DNA from: Rhypophila decipiens
Taxonomy: Eukaryota > Ascomycota > Sordariomycetes > Sordariales > Naviculisporaceae
Assembly (NCBI GenBank): GCA_033297075.1
Contig: MU858081.1
Span: forward strand, 62,001 to 126,000
Reading direction: 5' to 3'
Length of the DNA: 64,000 bases
This document shows, one piece after another, positions 34,476-49,200 of this stretch. The position numbers were made by a program, and so were the translations under genes. The notes below the pieces were generated by a model. The model was given only the letters and a program-made list of their open reading frames with translations, was not told the DNA's origin and did not search any database. Numbering within the stretch: the first letter of the stretch is position 1; every line of letters begins with the position of its first letter.

Positions 34476-35443
34476 TATGTATGATGATTCGAGTTGGTCG
34501 TTGTGAATCAAAGAGTGTTGTATGGCTTTGGCTCTTTGAAAAAAATAAAAAGGAGAGAAAGTACGGATAGCCCCGCCAAAGACCAGCGGCTTGTCAGTCG
34601 GCGATAACAATCGAGGGACACTTGAAATCAGGCGGTGAGTTCGGCAGAACTGCAGGGAAAAAGACAAAACAGCCCACCAAGAGACTCCGTACGCCCCGCC
34701 TTCACGCTTCCTCCCGCACGAAACCCACAGGGAAACCCTTGCACAAGACCCACTAGTTCTTCCTTTGGCAGGCATGCCTAACAACGCTCGGCATCTTCCA
34801 GTGCTTCCCTAAACTTCTTCGGCCGTTGTGGACCTCACGACATCACACCTCCCCCATCTTAACCCGTGCCTTCAACACATTACCTCACCAATACAACCGT
34901 CATCCTTATTCTTCTCGATATACGCGTTGCCTGCGAGCGCTGCGTATTTGTGAGAACGTGGGGGTGACCGACTTCTCTACTTTTGAGACCACAATCATCG
35001 ATCTCATCAGCATTATTTCAAGTCACGTTCACCGATTGTGCATCATCCCGACCCAGCACCGTTGACGACACGCAAAGTAAGCAGCCACCCTCTGTTTGAA
35101 TCTCATTTGCAAGTCCCGGAAACAGGTCCTGCTTCAAGCCTTAATACGCCCCGCTCCATATCGCAGTAAACTTACATATAGAGTTTGTTCCCGATTGCTA
35201 ACTCCTATCTCTATCTACTTTGTACTCGAGTAGCGAGCGACCTTGTCTCTCGATCCCATTCGTGTTGTCTACCAGCACCGATCAATCTCCGAATCACAAA
35301 ATACCTCCCTGCCCATGTGCTAAACATATCGCACATATCCCTCGAAGCGAATACAAAAAAAAGGCTTCTTTTCAGCGGCCGTGGTAGAGCAGCTATACGT
35401 TCAAGTACCCGCTCGCACATTTCTGTTCGTCGCAAGTTAAACA
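34476..35443. promoter_or_regulatory. Divergent promoter region, TMA7 / PRP4
   Basis: This 968-bp stretch lies between head-to-head genes. It has no credible ORF, and a possible non-coding leader lies before the kinase. Confidence 0.5.
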
Positions 35444-37962
35444 ATGACCTCAGCAGATTTCGGCGCTGAGGAGGGGGAAATCTCAGAGGCAATTCCCCTG
35501 CCTCGCTATAAGCAAGAAGCGCTCGTTGACCGTGTTGAGCGGACTAGATTTTCGCGCCCGAACGACCATGAGCACTCGCGCGATGCCCGCAATTATCGAC
35601 GAAGCCGATCCCCTCGTGGCTTCAAGCGACCTCATGACGATCGCGACCGGTGGGGCGACAACAAGTATCGAGCTTCCGAGTTAGACGTCCAGTATGCAGG
35701 CCGCGAGAATCTGCGCTACGGCTATGACGAAAACCGGTCGAGCACTCGCCAGCCTTACCGCGACTTAGACCGTCCACAGTCACGAGGCTCCCAGACGAAC
35801 TTCGACGAGCGTGCCGACAACCGCTCCGGTGATCGCAGTTCGAGAAACTACCATCCAAACGGACATCGTCATGAAGACCGCCACCATGGCTACAACGACG
35901 ATCATTCGAAGAGGCGCCGCCGCCAGCGTTCTCGCTCTCCTCGCAATCGCGACGACAGAGGAAGACGTGACCGTGACCGCAACCGTAATGACGATCATGC
36001 TAGCTCCAGTTCTTTTGCGAAGGACCTTGTCGGCGCACAAATCGGATCAACCGGATATGACTCCAAGTCGGCAGCCCGAGGCCAAATGTACAGTACCTCT
36101 CACCAAACCCCCAAGTCGGACCACAACGGTCGAGTCGAGCAAGGCCGTAACGGCCTGTCAATCTCTCAGGCAAGGTAAGCTAGCGCCCAAGAAGATCCGG
36201 GTATGTGAAAGAGTGCTAACGTGATGATAGTGAATTTGAAAAGCCAACCGCTCATGACGCTGATCCGGACCCCGACTTTGACTGGGATCCAGCTCAGGAG
36301 CGCAATAAAGAGGCCGAGATCGAGGCCGAGATCGAGCGACGCAGACGTGCCCGTGAGGCTGCGTACAAACGCGCCGTTGGTGCAGCAACACCCAACATCC
36401 AGGCACTGCAAGCTAGTGATCGAGCCTCGTCGACGCCCGAGTCTACCCAAGTCAACACCCCTGCTGCTGGAAAGACTGAAGTTGACACCCCGCACTCAGT
36501 TGACCAAGGGTCACCGATGCTCTCACCCACAGGCTTCGATTTCGGCGATGAGAACGGTCTTGCAAAGGCTAGTGGCGGAAATGCTGGCGACGAAGCTGGT
36601 CCGTCCGCGGCGGACTATGATCCAACTGCTGATATGAAGGAGGACGAGCGACGTGACGAGATGCGCCACGGCAACGTCGGACTTCACGGAGAAACTCGCC
36701 CCATCCATGTTGACGAGTCTACGGCGGCAGCTGGCCGAACCCAGGAGTCGAAACAAGACGACGACGATGATGTAGACTTCGACATGTTCGCCGAGGAGCT
36801 AGACGAGGAGGCTCTGGCAGTCGCTTCGAAGATGCAGGAAAAGGCACAACTCGGCCTTGAGCAAGGCAACGGAGGCAGAGGTGGAGTTGTTGATAGCGAC
36901 GATCACGAGGGCTACTTCAAGATCCGCATTGGTGAGCTTCTTGGTGGCCACTACCGCATCATCGACTCCTTGGGCAAGGGTATGTTCTCGGGCGTCGCTC
37001 GGGCCGAAGACCTAAAGACCAAGAAAGTTGTTGCTGTGAAGATCATGCGGAACAACGATGCGCTCCGCAAAGGCGGCTTCACCGAAATCGCCATCCTTAA
37101 AAAGCTCAATTCGTCCGATCCTGACAACAAGAAGCACATTGTACGATTCGAGTCCTCATTCGAGTACAAAGGACATTTGTGTATGGTCTTTGAGAATCTG
37201 AGCATCAATTTACGCGAAGTAATCAAGATTTACGGAAGAGAAACCGGCATCAACTTGCGTGCAGTTCAAAAGTATGCTCTGCAAATCTTCACGGCACTCT
37301 TGCATATGCGCAAGTGCAGTATCATTCACGCGGATCTCAAGCCCGACAATATCCTGGTGGATGACTCGAAGACGCTTCTCAAGATCTGCGACTTGGGAAC
37401 GGCCATCGACCGCTCCGACGCAGCCACGTCCAACACGGAGGTCACTCCGTACCTGATCAGCAGATTCTACCGTGCTCCCGAAATCATCCTGGGCATTCCG
37501 TATGACTACGCAGTCGATATGTGGTCCATCGGCTGCACACTCTACGAGCTCTACGTAGGGAAGATTCTCTTCACCGGGGGAACCAATAACCAGATGCTGA
37601 AAGTCATCCAAACAGTCCGGGGCAAGATCCAGCCCAAGCTTCAGAAGCGTGGAGAGCTTGCGTATAACCACTTCGATGAATATGGCAACTTCGTCAGCCT
37701 GGAGCCTGACCCGCTGATTGACAACAAGATCAACCGGAGGGTCATCAGCGCGTTCCCTCAGAACAACAAGCTGCGAGACCAGATCCAAGCTGCCTCGAAG
37801 GATCTCCCCGAGAATCAGACCAAGGATCTCGTCCACTTCGTCGACTTGGTTGAGCGTTGCTTGATGGTCAACCCCGACAAACGCATCACCCCCCAGGAAG
37901 CCCTTCAACACCCATTCTTTCACAAACCAGGAAAAACTGAGCCGGCAAGAGTAGGCAATTAG
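35444..37962 (+). CDS. PRP4: Prp4-type spliceosomal serine/threonine kinase
   Basis: Nuclear dual-specificity-like kinase that phosphorylates U4/U6.U5 snRNP proteins and promotes spliceosome activation. Two exons, 35444-36174 and 36231-37962, encode 820 aa. The N-terminal ~240 residues are rich in Arg, Asp, Ser and His with RS and SRSP repeats (RRRRQRSRSPRNRDD), as in Prp4 orthologues. An acidic linker (DDDDDVDFDMFAEELDEE) follows. The kinase domain spans about 482-810: glycine loop SLGKGMFSGV, VAVKIM, catalytic HADLKPDN at 610-617, and CDLGTA with D631-L-G instead of DFG, which is the Prp4/DYRK-like form. TPYLISRFYRAPE and an insert before the last helices are also present. The gene ends at TAG, but the same frame stays open for another 62 codons. 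Confidence 0.94.
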
Positions 37963-40900
37963 GGTTTGCCGCGATCTATGCTTGTCAAGGGACCTTCCAT
38001 GGATAAGAATTTGGGCTCGTCCCCCATGACAACTACCACCACCACTGGCTCTCTCACGGACGTGCCCGAAGCACCGTTCAACTTGCGGAAGCGCAAGCAC
38101 AAGTCGTCTGAATCGCCTCCGAGTGACCCAAGGAAGTTTTCCAAGATTTAATGGTCGAGCCAGCGGCCGTCTTGAAGGTGCAGTCATGATGTGTATAAGT
38201 ACGACAATCTGGCGCGGGTGTCAGCTTTAACAGGATTCATGAAAGGACAAGAACAAAGACACGTTCGATCAACATGGTTGGATGAGAAAATTTGAAAGGG
38301 GCCATTGTGTGCTCACATGTCGAATTTGTAGATATATGATGTGTTGGGTCTAATGTTTGTATATATGACTGGCGTGATGATTGGGCTTGGACACTACTAA
38401 GTTCTTGAACGGGTGCATTGGGGGATATTATGGTCAACACAAGGCGCGAGGCAAGGGTATAAGGAAGATACCGGGTTAACCAGACTGGACGCATCGGCGA
38501 AGTCAATACGGTTTGATTGATGTACGGATATTATCACCACACTTGGGCTTCTCGGATAGCTTTTGCTAGTTCCTGCGAGAGCGTTTCGCATCACTGGACT
38601 GGAAACACAAAGTCATCGGGAGGCTGGATGGAGGATCTTTGGCGTCGATTCTCGAAGTTCATGGGCTCCAGGGAACACTGCCGTGGTAGTCTTTCCCTGC
38701 CGGTTTCGACACTCTATTCACATCCAGGGCGTCATGGCCGGCCGGTAGCCCACGCAACTTTTCTAATACAGATTAGTTGCCTCGCTGTTTGCTCTTGTTG
38801 TCCCTGTGATAGACATGACCTTTTTAGTAAATGTGGTGACCAGCATGATCCTTTCTGCTTGTTGCCAGCAAGGCCAGACGACAACGTAAACGCGGGCAGC
38901 CATGAACTCCAGCGAGTCGCTCCGGTGCTTCATTTCCGCTGAATCAAGAAGCAAAACTACAAGCCCGGAATCTGTTTGCCCTCGCATATTTTATCATCGG
39001 GCTCGTGATTCTTGACTAGATACCTATGGTAGTAGGCGTGTGCCTGACTTGGACACATGAAATCAGGGGTAAGAGAAAGTAAACAACACTTGAACCTAAC
39101 TCACAAGTCATCGGTGAGAAAGGGTGAGATCACCGGATGGGGAACCAAGCCAACAACAACACGGAAAAGCATATACAACGCAGTATGGACACGGTGAAAA
39201 TGTGAGTATTATGCGAATACGGAACATTGAATCTTAAGATGCATGAGCAACTTTTTCTCCCGGCGACTATACGTATCATCTCGATACACCACGGGTTTCC
39301 TCCATCGCTCTTCGAGATGTGTCGGGACTGGATGAGCGCCTGTCTCTGGGTCTGGAAGCGCCCTCTGCATCACGGTGGGCGAAAAAAGCAGAAACCGCAC
39401 TTAACTTTTGGATTACTGATGACGACTCAAAAGGACCATGGAAGCGCTGTTCCTTCAATTGAGCTTCATCACATACATCATCACTGGTCGCGCACTGGTT
39501 AGACATATCTCCAAAAATAAAAAATCTCGGAATCTCGTCCTTCCGCACTCCGATTGATCGATCAGCATCAGCCGGTAGCCGTTCTGCTCCAAATGCCCTT
39601 CCTTCCATGAACATCAACCACACGGTGCAGGTCGGTCTGCAGTGCTGTGCCAGATGAATGAATGGGCAAGCACGGAGGGGGGAGCACTGCACTGCACTGT
39701 TGTTGGTATGTACGTGTTTGGAACCGGTGAATCGAAGGAACACAGTCCGTGGTTCTTCGGTGGTGGTTGGATTGAGAGAAATGACCCGAATATAGACGGA
39801 TCGTTACACTACGCCGCAGCGAGGCATATATACCGATGCCATTATTCATTCCCATGTACGTTCTCTCGGGAAGGGAATCAATCCCGATAGCGTAGATAAA
39901 ATGGATGGTGTCGTGACTTTGTGTTGTACATGAAACGAGATGGTTGAGTTGTGGGCGTGTTGTGTGTGCGAATCCATCTTTAGGAATTTGCATCTTCTTC
40001 AAGATGGATGGACGAACGAGAATCTGGCAAGATTGATAATATGTTGTACCCTACATACATATCTGCATACGACAAAGGAAGCACCGTGATCCGGGAGGCA
40101 TGGTGTTCAAGATGGAATGGATGCATGGTGTGTGTGCATATCAAGTTCGTCGCTAATACTTTCTATCTACATACGCGGAATCCCAACACTGGACCGATGC
40201 AGGCACTTTACGGAAGATATTCTTATCCTTGCTACATAGGATTCCCCCCCATGGGAGGCCGTTGGTAGTTCATGATGATCCCGCATATATGTCGGTTTGC
40301 GGCGTCACTTTCATACTCTCGTCAGATTCATACACTACATACATACGTAAGGGTCAGGTCGTATACAGCGCCGCACAGCTGCTCAACGGCAATGGGGTAA
40401 GGGTATGCGAGCGGGCTAACGAGCGAGTTGATGACGAGAGACTACCGTATCAGAGAGCGAGGAAGAGATGCTCAACAAGAAGTGATGATGCGGCGAAGCG
40501 GGATCGGGAAATATTGATGAGTTAATGTTTGGCTGAGCCGTTGAGATACTTGTCGAGATGGCACTTTTTGGTCGAGATACTGCATATCAATATCTATTCG
40601 ACACAGCGGATGGTCGGTCGGTTGGTCATTTACCTCTTGTGGGAAGGCCAGTTCATTTGTTCATTGATGTCCAGTCTCTACTCACGACACCGCAGTGCAG
40701 CATATGCCGTTGGATGCAGTCGTTCCCGACGGATTCGGTCAACCAAGATCTACAGATTCCATTCTGATCTTCACCGACGGCATCGAGCAATCAACATGGA
40801 CAAGAGGACCAGTCATTGTCGCCACACCTCCTGGCTGCTCATGCCGCCGGAACCATGACCCTGAAGGGCAGGCAGGCCAGGCAAGCAGGCAGGGTAAACC

Positions 40901-41791
40901 GGCGTTGCGCTGAGACGTTGTGTAATTCACGCACATGTGTAAATAGCTTCCGCTCACAGGGAACACAAGAAAACACAAGGCCTTGGTGGCTGGATACCGC
41001 CCCGGATTTTCTAGGTTTTGTGAGATGGGGGCGATATTATGGACAGATTGCCTGGACTCTGGTAGACTCGTAGACAGAGAGAGAGAGAAAAAGAGGCATA
41101 CGACACAACTGATCTAATGTCAGCCTCGGGGAGCCCCATGCTGCTACCCGTCGTGGTGGAAAGTCTCACGGGGCATACCAGCCACTGAGGATGATCATGA
41201 TGCTGAACAATGTATCAAAACATTCATCGGGCAGATGCCAATTCTCGCCTGACGGTCTTCTGGATTCTCCCCCGGATTCACCTTGTCGTCGTCGTACCAA
41301 AACTTCCGGTTTCAGTACCTCATTGGGTGTATTATGTTTCTTTGTTTTGGCGCAGAACAACAACAATATCGCCGCCCTTCCACCACGGGCAGCACAGACC
41401 GAAGCCTGAACTGACTCTGTCCACTGGAAACAGTAACACCAGCCTCGCCTTGAAACTAGTTACCTAGTACCGACAAAACCGCGGCCTTGTTGCCCGATCT
41501 TAGACGCTGCGGCTGTCCGGGTCGCAGTTCCCCGCCACCGGCTGGCGCTACGCAAAAGACAATTAACTGCCAATTGATTAGCAATCGAGTGAGTACTAGA
41601 CGCTGCTGGGGGGGGGGGCATGGTGACTCCAAGACACGAACGAACGCACGAGATCTCAGCGGCACGTTGTACGAGACAACCCGGGAAAGACGTCTGGTGT
41701 CTCCTGGCTCTGCATCTCTTGTCTCGTCTGTCCCTCAAGCTTGCCTTTTCTCCGGTATCACGGCGTGATTAGGTAGGCAAAGGTAGGAAGG

Positions 41792-41897
41792 TCCTGTGCC
41801 ACAGAGAGAACTTGAACACATTGTTTTGCGGCGTGTAGGCTCGGATGGTGGTGTGTTGGGCCTCAAACGAGTTGACCTGGTTCGTTGTGGCACAGGA
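41792..41897. repeat. 12-bp perfect inverted repeat with 82-bp spacer
   Basis: TCCTGTGCCACA at 41792-41803 faces TGTGGCACAGGA at 41886-41897. Flanking bases match partly. It could be a hairpin or a small element remnant; no gene is inside. Confidence 0.5.
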
Positions 41898-44800
41898 CGT
41901 ACTTGCCGACCTCTCACTTACCTTCTACTCAGAGACACCACTCAAGCTGTCCATTCGATATGCTTTCGGTTCTGCCGCCTCGTCGCCGTCCTTCAATATT
42001 TCCTGATTCGGCGAGAGTGACTGTCATTCGATGGCGCGGGTACTGACCGAGCTCAACCCAGGTGTGAGGAAATTGAGGCGGGATCTGGACTTCTTTTGTT
42101 AGCATCAAGATATTGCATATGATAGCAGAGGACAGAGATACTCAAATTTGGAACAACAAGACAAATCCCAGACCTCACCGCCCAAAATTTTAAGGCTTTG
42201 TGACTCAACCTAGCCGCCAGTATCACCTGTGGGGGGGATAGAAGACACGGACACATGAATTCTGAGTATATGAGGGTGAAATATTGTGCAACGGAACCAA
42301 CCGATGAAGGGTTCTGGGGAATACCATAGGGGCAGGTTGGATCCCACTTCCACAGAGGCTGCTACAACAGCTGTTCGCCAGTGGCAGAGATGACTCTGAT
42401 CCTCTAAACATCCATCTCGATCTTGTGCGGCAATACTCCTGAGCACAACGCCTTAATTCCTGCCTTGCCGCCTCCAGCGTGTCTAAGGTTGGTTGGTATT
42501 TTGCTTGGATTGTTTTGTTGCTTCCGCATTACCCCTATTCCTCTGTAAACATCCTCCAAGCGTCACTTATGGTCTCTGCCAATTTGATAGTATATTGCTA
42601 TACCGTCATATCCTCGGTTAACATACAAACCTCGCCGCACAACTCCCGCAGATCCTTCCCTATCGTAGTTCGATATCCGAAAGGCTCCTCTACTAGCAAG
42701 TCCCGGTTCGCGGGTCCTTTGCTCCTTAGTCACGTCATAACGACGTCGATTCGATTGTCTATATATGGGCAATCTGTCCCGTTTATCTCACCGAAGATCT
42801 GTACTCCGTGTGAGCGCTGGTATATCCATACGGACAAAATACACTGCACCGGTAAATAATAGGCTGGTGATAGACGCTCGGCTTGAACAGCAAAACTGAT
42901 AGAACATTGAAGGTTGAAGATCTTTGAACCCTCATGTAATGGTATGCGCCGAGTCAGGTCTGGATGGTTCGCAGACATGCTGATCACCACTGTTGATATG
43001 CCTGTGAAACCAAGGGTGACGTCTGTGTCTGCGACATTATCACTTTAAGTGACAGGAAATCCTGGGATAATCTGGCCATTACACATATCACTGCATATCT
43101 CAGCTTCCCGCCCATATTGCGATATCATTGCCTGTCAGTCTCTGTAATTGATGGATTGCAAAATGCCAATCCGATACCTCACCGGAGTGGGGGTTGAAAA
43201 CCGATGACTGATGATCGCATTGCCAGCTCAGGAAAACCCACCGACGGAACACAAGAACTCTGTCCATCTCGAGATCGCCGTGATGCTCGTCATGACCATC
43301 ATGCACTTTGTTGATGGGAAGACGGGAGACGGAATGCCTGGACGAGGCATCATCGGGGTCTTCTAGAATGACAACGACGATGACGACGACGCCAAAGAAC
43401 CGCCGTGAAGTCAGCTCGACGATCAGACACTTGTCCAACTGTAGGTTATGCGCACTACCTAGCAGTCTTGTCGCCTTGTGTGCAATACGTGTTACTACCC
43501 GTCTTTGCCCAGCGAACCAATAACCGATACTAGATGGGCCAAACAGAGTACAGTACCGCAGAGGCAAATAGACAACACAGTAGCTAGCTATGACATGACG
43601 GAGTCGCTCGCAAAGACGGTTCTTTTGGTGGGGGGGGGTTGGTGATCACGCTCGTTGATCTATCTGATTGATCAATTGGCCATGAAGATCAGCGATGTCT
43701 CCATCCGGTAGGTATGATGATCAGTGGGATTATGGTGATACCTGTCCCCAAAGTCTGACGCCTCCAAAATGAATTTGTAACCCGCGGAGGCGGGAGCGAA
43801 GGTGAGTGACACCGCAAAGTTGCAAAGTGAATGACTGGGTGATGTGATGCAATCCCTTGCTTCCTGCTTGCAAAAGTGAGGATGGGAAAGCAGGCCGGCC
43901 CCCGCACCCTCTCGATCTCCATGTCAACAAGAAACCGTAACCCCGTGACCTCGAAATAGGGGGGTATCAAACATCAAACACCACCACACACACAACACAG
44001 ACAAGCCAAGAGGGCAAGTTCAGACGAGCACGAAAGTACAGGCAAACCTCCAAGATTGAAACACACATGTCACGAGGCCGGCTGGAGAATGTGTATTGAT
44101 GGTGTGCCGCCTCTTGTTTCGGTCAGGTATTCTGGAAGTTCTATCAAGGGTCCGGACCCCTTTTTTCTTTTCTTTTGCTTTTTGGATCCCCATTTCACGT
44201 GTTCTCGGATCATGCCTGGAGAACTGGCGAGACAATGCACGCCCGCACGGGTCGTCAAAATGCGCATCATGATGGGGATCAGCTCTTCGGAAGGGAGAGA
44301 CACACATAGGTACTATCGTGGTGATCGACAACCGCAGGAATGTGATTCTCCGGGATCCAACACCTGATGTGTAGACAGGGGCCTGAGACGGTCGAGCATC
44401 AATGTGATCCCCGTCCGTGAAATGCAATTCAAAACCCGCGACAGCGGGACTGGTAAAATGGCTGGGGCACTACAAGGTGTGCCAGCATCTGAAATGTTAG
44501 CGCAAACAGGGAGGTTTGTGTGTGGCTTGCGTGCGAGAACCCTTGTGCGCACTAACATTTGAAATGCCTGCGAAGGTATATACTAGCAGGAGGTGAGGTG
44601 AGTTTTGCACACCTTTCGGTTGCATGATGTGAATGTCGTGAATCATGATTGACAGGTCCTTGCGATGCTTCCAGTGTTTGAAGAGCGTTTGCGGGGAGTG
44701 GGCCTGGCAGCAGTGCCAGGACCAGGCGGCGAGCTAACGCTTGCCAGCACTAACAGCCCGAAGGCCCGGCAGGAATTGACTGGGGCAGGAGACAAGCCTC

Positions 44801-47800
44801 TTGGCAATGCCTGGCTTTGCGCTTGGCGACTTCTGCACGACCTCCCGAATCCGATAATGCTTGAGCCCGTTCTCCCGTAGCGCGTTTGGCGCCTGCCTCC
44901 CCTGAAAGATCAGTGGAGAGACGGATCATGGGAAACAACAAACTTCTCAAATCCCACGCAGCCAGGGCAGCCAAGCGTATCCGTAAATGCATCGGAAAGC
45001 ACACATTAGCGTATGTATTCGTAATCTTCTGCGGTATTCCGTAACATCAGATGTGTGCCGATGTTAACCCGTCCTTGTTCCCGTAGGTATTCTCGGGCGT
45101 CGCCTACGGGTATCTCGGTGTGGGTTGGAGTGTGGCGCTGATAGCCTTGTAGGTCACCTGGCCAGGCAAAAGGTGACGCCGCGCCGACCGAACCTCAGCT
45201 CTCGAGTTGTGGCGCTGTGAATGTGATGTCTCCCTTCCGAGTTCTCAACTCCAAGCCCCCCGAAACATGTCCGAACCACTACGGAAAACGCCCGGTAGAC
45301 GCCTTCACACGTGCAAGACCCTGTACTAATCAGATGTCATATCGACTGTTACGTACGGAGAAACATGATACGCTTATTCTATTCTGGTTATTTGCCTTTT
45401 CCCTCCGGGGAGCAAGATACAACCTCTACTACACGTGTAGGTATTGTTGCCATCAAGCATCTCTCTGCTGGCTCATCATCCAGACGTGCCAGAATAAGAT
45501 ACAACCAGACAAGCCGCGGGTAGACGGAAAGGCTGGTAAAAGGTCGGTTAGCCAGTGGCAAGCTGCCGGCATATTAGTTCCTGGGACACAATATACAGTT
45601 ACTGCATGCGCCTTAACGGGATGATTTCAAGCCGAACAGATAATAGAAGCACGGTATGCACTGCGGGAGAGAGAGCACACAACTCTGGATCGCTGCTGCT
45701 GCTGGTTGAAAATAAACGTACAGAGATGATGGATTCTCCCATAATGATCATCATACCATGCAACCCTTTTCCAAGCCAGCAGCAGAAAGGTACGGTAGGG
45801 TTACAGAACCTTTGGATCAAATGTTTGCCGTTTCTCTTTTGCGCCGAGAGAGTACCGGGATCCAATTGATAAATCACGACGCATGGTTGGAGTGGCCGAC
45901 TGGCCGGAGGTTTTTCGAATCGGAAATAGCAACAGTTTTGTCACCTGGGAATCAACCCGCTCCCACGGCGCCAGGTCCGGGCCACCGAGTTGGTGACCAC
46001 TGACACACACGCCGTTGATGTACGAAATATGGGATGTGATATCTCCGTAGGTAGGTGGTCGGCGGCGACCACTGAGAAGGCCTGGCCGGGGGTGGGTTAT
46101 CCTCGGCGCAAACCTGAGATATGATACGACGAGACCGGCAAGCAGAAGGGAGAGGTTGACTCTCGCACACCGTTATTTCGACCTCACATTCAATATGCAA
46201 GACATGGTGTGTGGGGGAAGCTCGTGGTTGGTTGCCATGCCTGGCTTCTCGAAAAGATGGGAAGTGAATATCGCCGTGAGACATGAAGGAGGGACGACCC
46301 ATGGGTCACCGTGAATCCTCCCGCGCACGAGGTGACCACTAATCACACCCGTTAATCTGGATTTCCATGGCTCGAACCATTCTTTCCGCTGGGATTGGAG
46401 AAGGATGTGAGTGAGTCTACTTTACGAGCGACTTGATATGTGAGGAACAGCAGCAAATATCGTATGTAATCAACTTTATCTTGCACGACTGCTGTATAGC
46501 ATCAAGTTGTGAGCTGAAGTCTCGCAGCTTATCCTCGGCAGATGAGAGAGAATGAATGCTACGTACTATTCCCGGTCTCATCTACATATCTCCTTTCCTG
46601 ACGGCAACCCATAATTACGCCGACGTTACTGGGTCTTGAGTCTTGACTTGTGAGAGCGGTACGACTGGCCTGAGATGGCCCGAGACTGTGACCTCGTGAT
46701 GCTAACATTGGAATTCCCCGGCCGCGATTCAAACACCGTAGTCGTGCGTATAACAGTAATTTGAGTTCTTCCCCAGTGTTCTAGCCGCGAAGAAGGAATG
46801 TGCTTTGTCAACCTCTGGATGTCGTTGGTCGGGACATGGCCATCTCGATGCGGCCCCAGCGGCTCGGGCTTGGGGTTGATGACGACGGGAGCAACAGTAC
46901 TGGCCCTGTCGACATCATGTCAAAAAAAGATACACCATCGCGAGGAGGATGGAGTCTGGTATAACAAAACTTTAAATTCAGGGTCAACTTTCGAGTTGAC
47001 TGCAACGACGGCACAGGTCAGCGGCGTCAAACAGAAGTTCCAATCGAGGTAGCCAATGCAGCCCTGTGAGTGATGTAAGTGCTTCTGGTGCTGTACAGTA
47101 CACGGAAGAGTCCGTACGGCGGTGATGAAAGTTGCAACGAGGTTTCCGTATCCGTACGGTTTCTCGTTCACAGCGAGCCAGGTAATTATCTCTATTGATC
47201 GACATCAAGATTTCCCACTGTGAACTCCAGTGCACAGACGGAGTTTTGGACCGATGGAATATCGATTTCGAGGATCATCAACAGCCTCACTTTGCATCCA
47301 ATGCATTGACCTCTGGTTGGCTCAGTCTTGGCTCTGTCGAATTGAAGGTCCGCGATGATGCTTACAGTGTGTGGGGCATCTGCGAGAATGCGGCACTGTA
47401 ACTGGCGCACCTTACCAACCTCGGGCAACGTCAAGAAGCCAAATTTAACCATCCAATTGATGAATCATGGTACGGAGAATATCCGTAAAATAGCGCACTA
47501 TCAAAAACTAATTTCCAGATTCTGACGTTGGTTGTCCTTGTCCGAGGATCTGATGTTGATTCTCACGGCGCTCGATAGTTGTTGATAGTGCCTCCCCCTG
47601 CAGGCACGGTAACCTGTAATCCACCTAGCCTATCTGACTAGGGTAATACGGGCTCAGATATAGCAGAACTTTTCTTGTTCGAACCCCCGCCGTGCACGGA
47701 TTCCTTTCCCCAGATATCTTGAATCCTATTGTTGACTCTGGGCACGACGTTATTCGGATCCAGCATCGCATTTGCATGTCCAAACCCCGGCCTCCTTTGG

Positions 47801-49200
47801 AAACGTGCAATCTCAGGTAATCAGGTCCAGGGTTGCAGGAAACGCTCCCATGGACGACCCCAGCAAATCAGATGGCGAGAAACTGGTTCGACCCTTTTGC
47901 CTCGGAGGGTTGCACTGTTACAGCAAGCCTGTGCTGGAACCTCGGGTCCGCATGTTTGTATGTACAATACAGGAGTTATTAGTGTACATACTATTAAGTT
48001 TGAGGTTAAGATGCTGCGATTAATACCAGCAATGCGTGTTGTGTTTCGAATCCGAAGGTCTGGAAAGAATGGCATAGATCGTCCCATCAAGGAACGATAT
48101 CACAAACGTCGAGGGCTTGATATGGCCCCAAACTGGAGAAAACAAGTCGATGGCCAGGCCACAACGCTATCTTTTCTTGCTTCATGGCAAGCGTGAAGCC
48201 TCATCATCTTCACATTTGATAGTCAACCCCGTGAGCTGTACTCGTGCCCCATGGATGATCGAGATGATAGATCGCTTTCCCACATTCAATCCCGTAGGAA
48301 TGGATCTACAGTACATGCAATAGTTCTTCTCATGGCACGCCGCTATCACCAACACGTGAGCAGGAACATCATCAATCCATGACATCCGAACCGAAGGGGA
48401 CCGGTAGTGCTGACCAGTGACCAGAATCCAAGGTCCCTGTGCCCAAAGCTTCAAGCCACAGTTCAAGTCATCACCTCAAACCGTGCTATTGCCTCCAGAC
48501 CCAGACGGGTGTAAAACATCGGTAATCGCTAATATCGATGCTAATGGAGAGCACGCATATCAGCATACACTGCGACCATGACCGAATACGACCTGGTGAT
48601 GTATAGAATGATTACAGACTGGAAATGCGTCGTAAACGCTGCTTGGCTGTTCACCAACATGCCACAGTTGCAGAGGCGCTACCTGATGCCGACTTTACCC
48701 AGATTACTGGCCGATATTGCCTTGCGTCAGAAACCTGCTGGGACCTGACAGAGAATGGGCAGTGAGTGGTTGACTGCTGTGTAGAAATCGTTCGAGGCAA
48801 ACCACCCCCCTTCCCGAGTGCATCATAATGCGCATCTTGAAGGTACCGATGTTCATCCGTTATCTTTTTTCTCTATTCGTCCATGCAGGACCTAGCCATT
48901 CTGGCTCGATGGATTGACTGATCTGCAGAGAGTAAAAACAGATTCGCATATCAGCCGAGCAGGCCGCAGAGGTTTGAATCGGCTCGAATGGATACCTCCT
49001 AGGAAGGGGCCAAGCCCAGCAATTGATAGACTAGCCTTTTGGCTATTGGAGTGATCAGCCAGGCAAGCCAGGCACTGCCAGTTTTGACACTGGCGGTGTT
49101 TCTAGCGCAAGAGAAACAATGCCATTCTGATGGTACTTTTCGTATACAGACAAGGACGGCCTTTGCACTAGGAGCAAGACGCTAGACTTGTCCAGTTACG

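Noticed and set aside
35380..35415. tRNA-like A-box (GTGGTAGAGC) and B-box (GTTCAAGTACC)
   Set aside because: The two boxes are only about 15 nt apart, far too close for a tRNA.
47660..47695. tRNA B-box-like GTTCGAACCCC
   Set aside because: No T-stem pairing, no A box at proper distance and no acceptor stem on either strand.
47729..48196. Frame with a signal-peptide-like start (LTLGTTLFGSSIAFA)
   Set aside because: There is no ATG at the start, and the rest has no protein-like pattern or matching exon.
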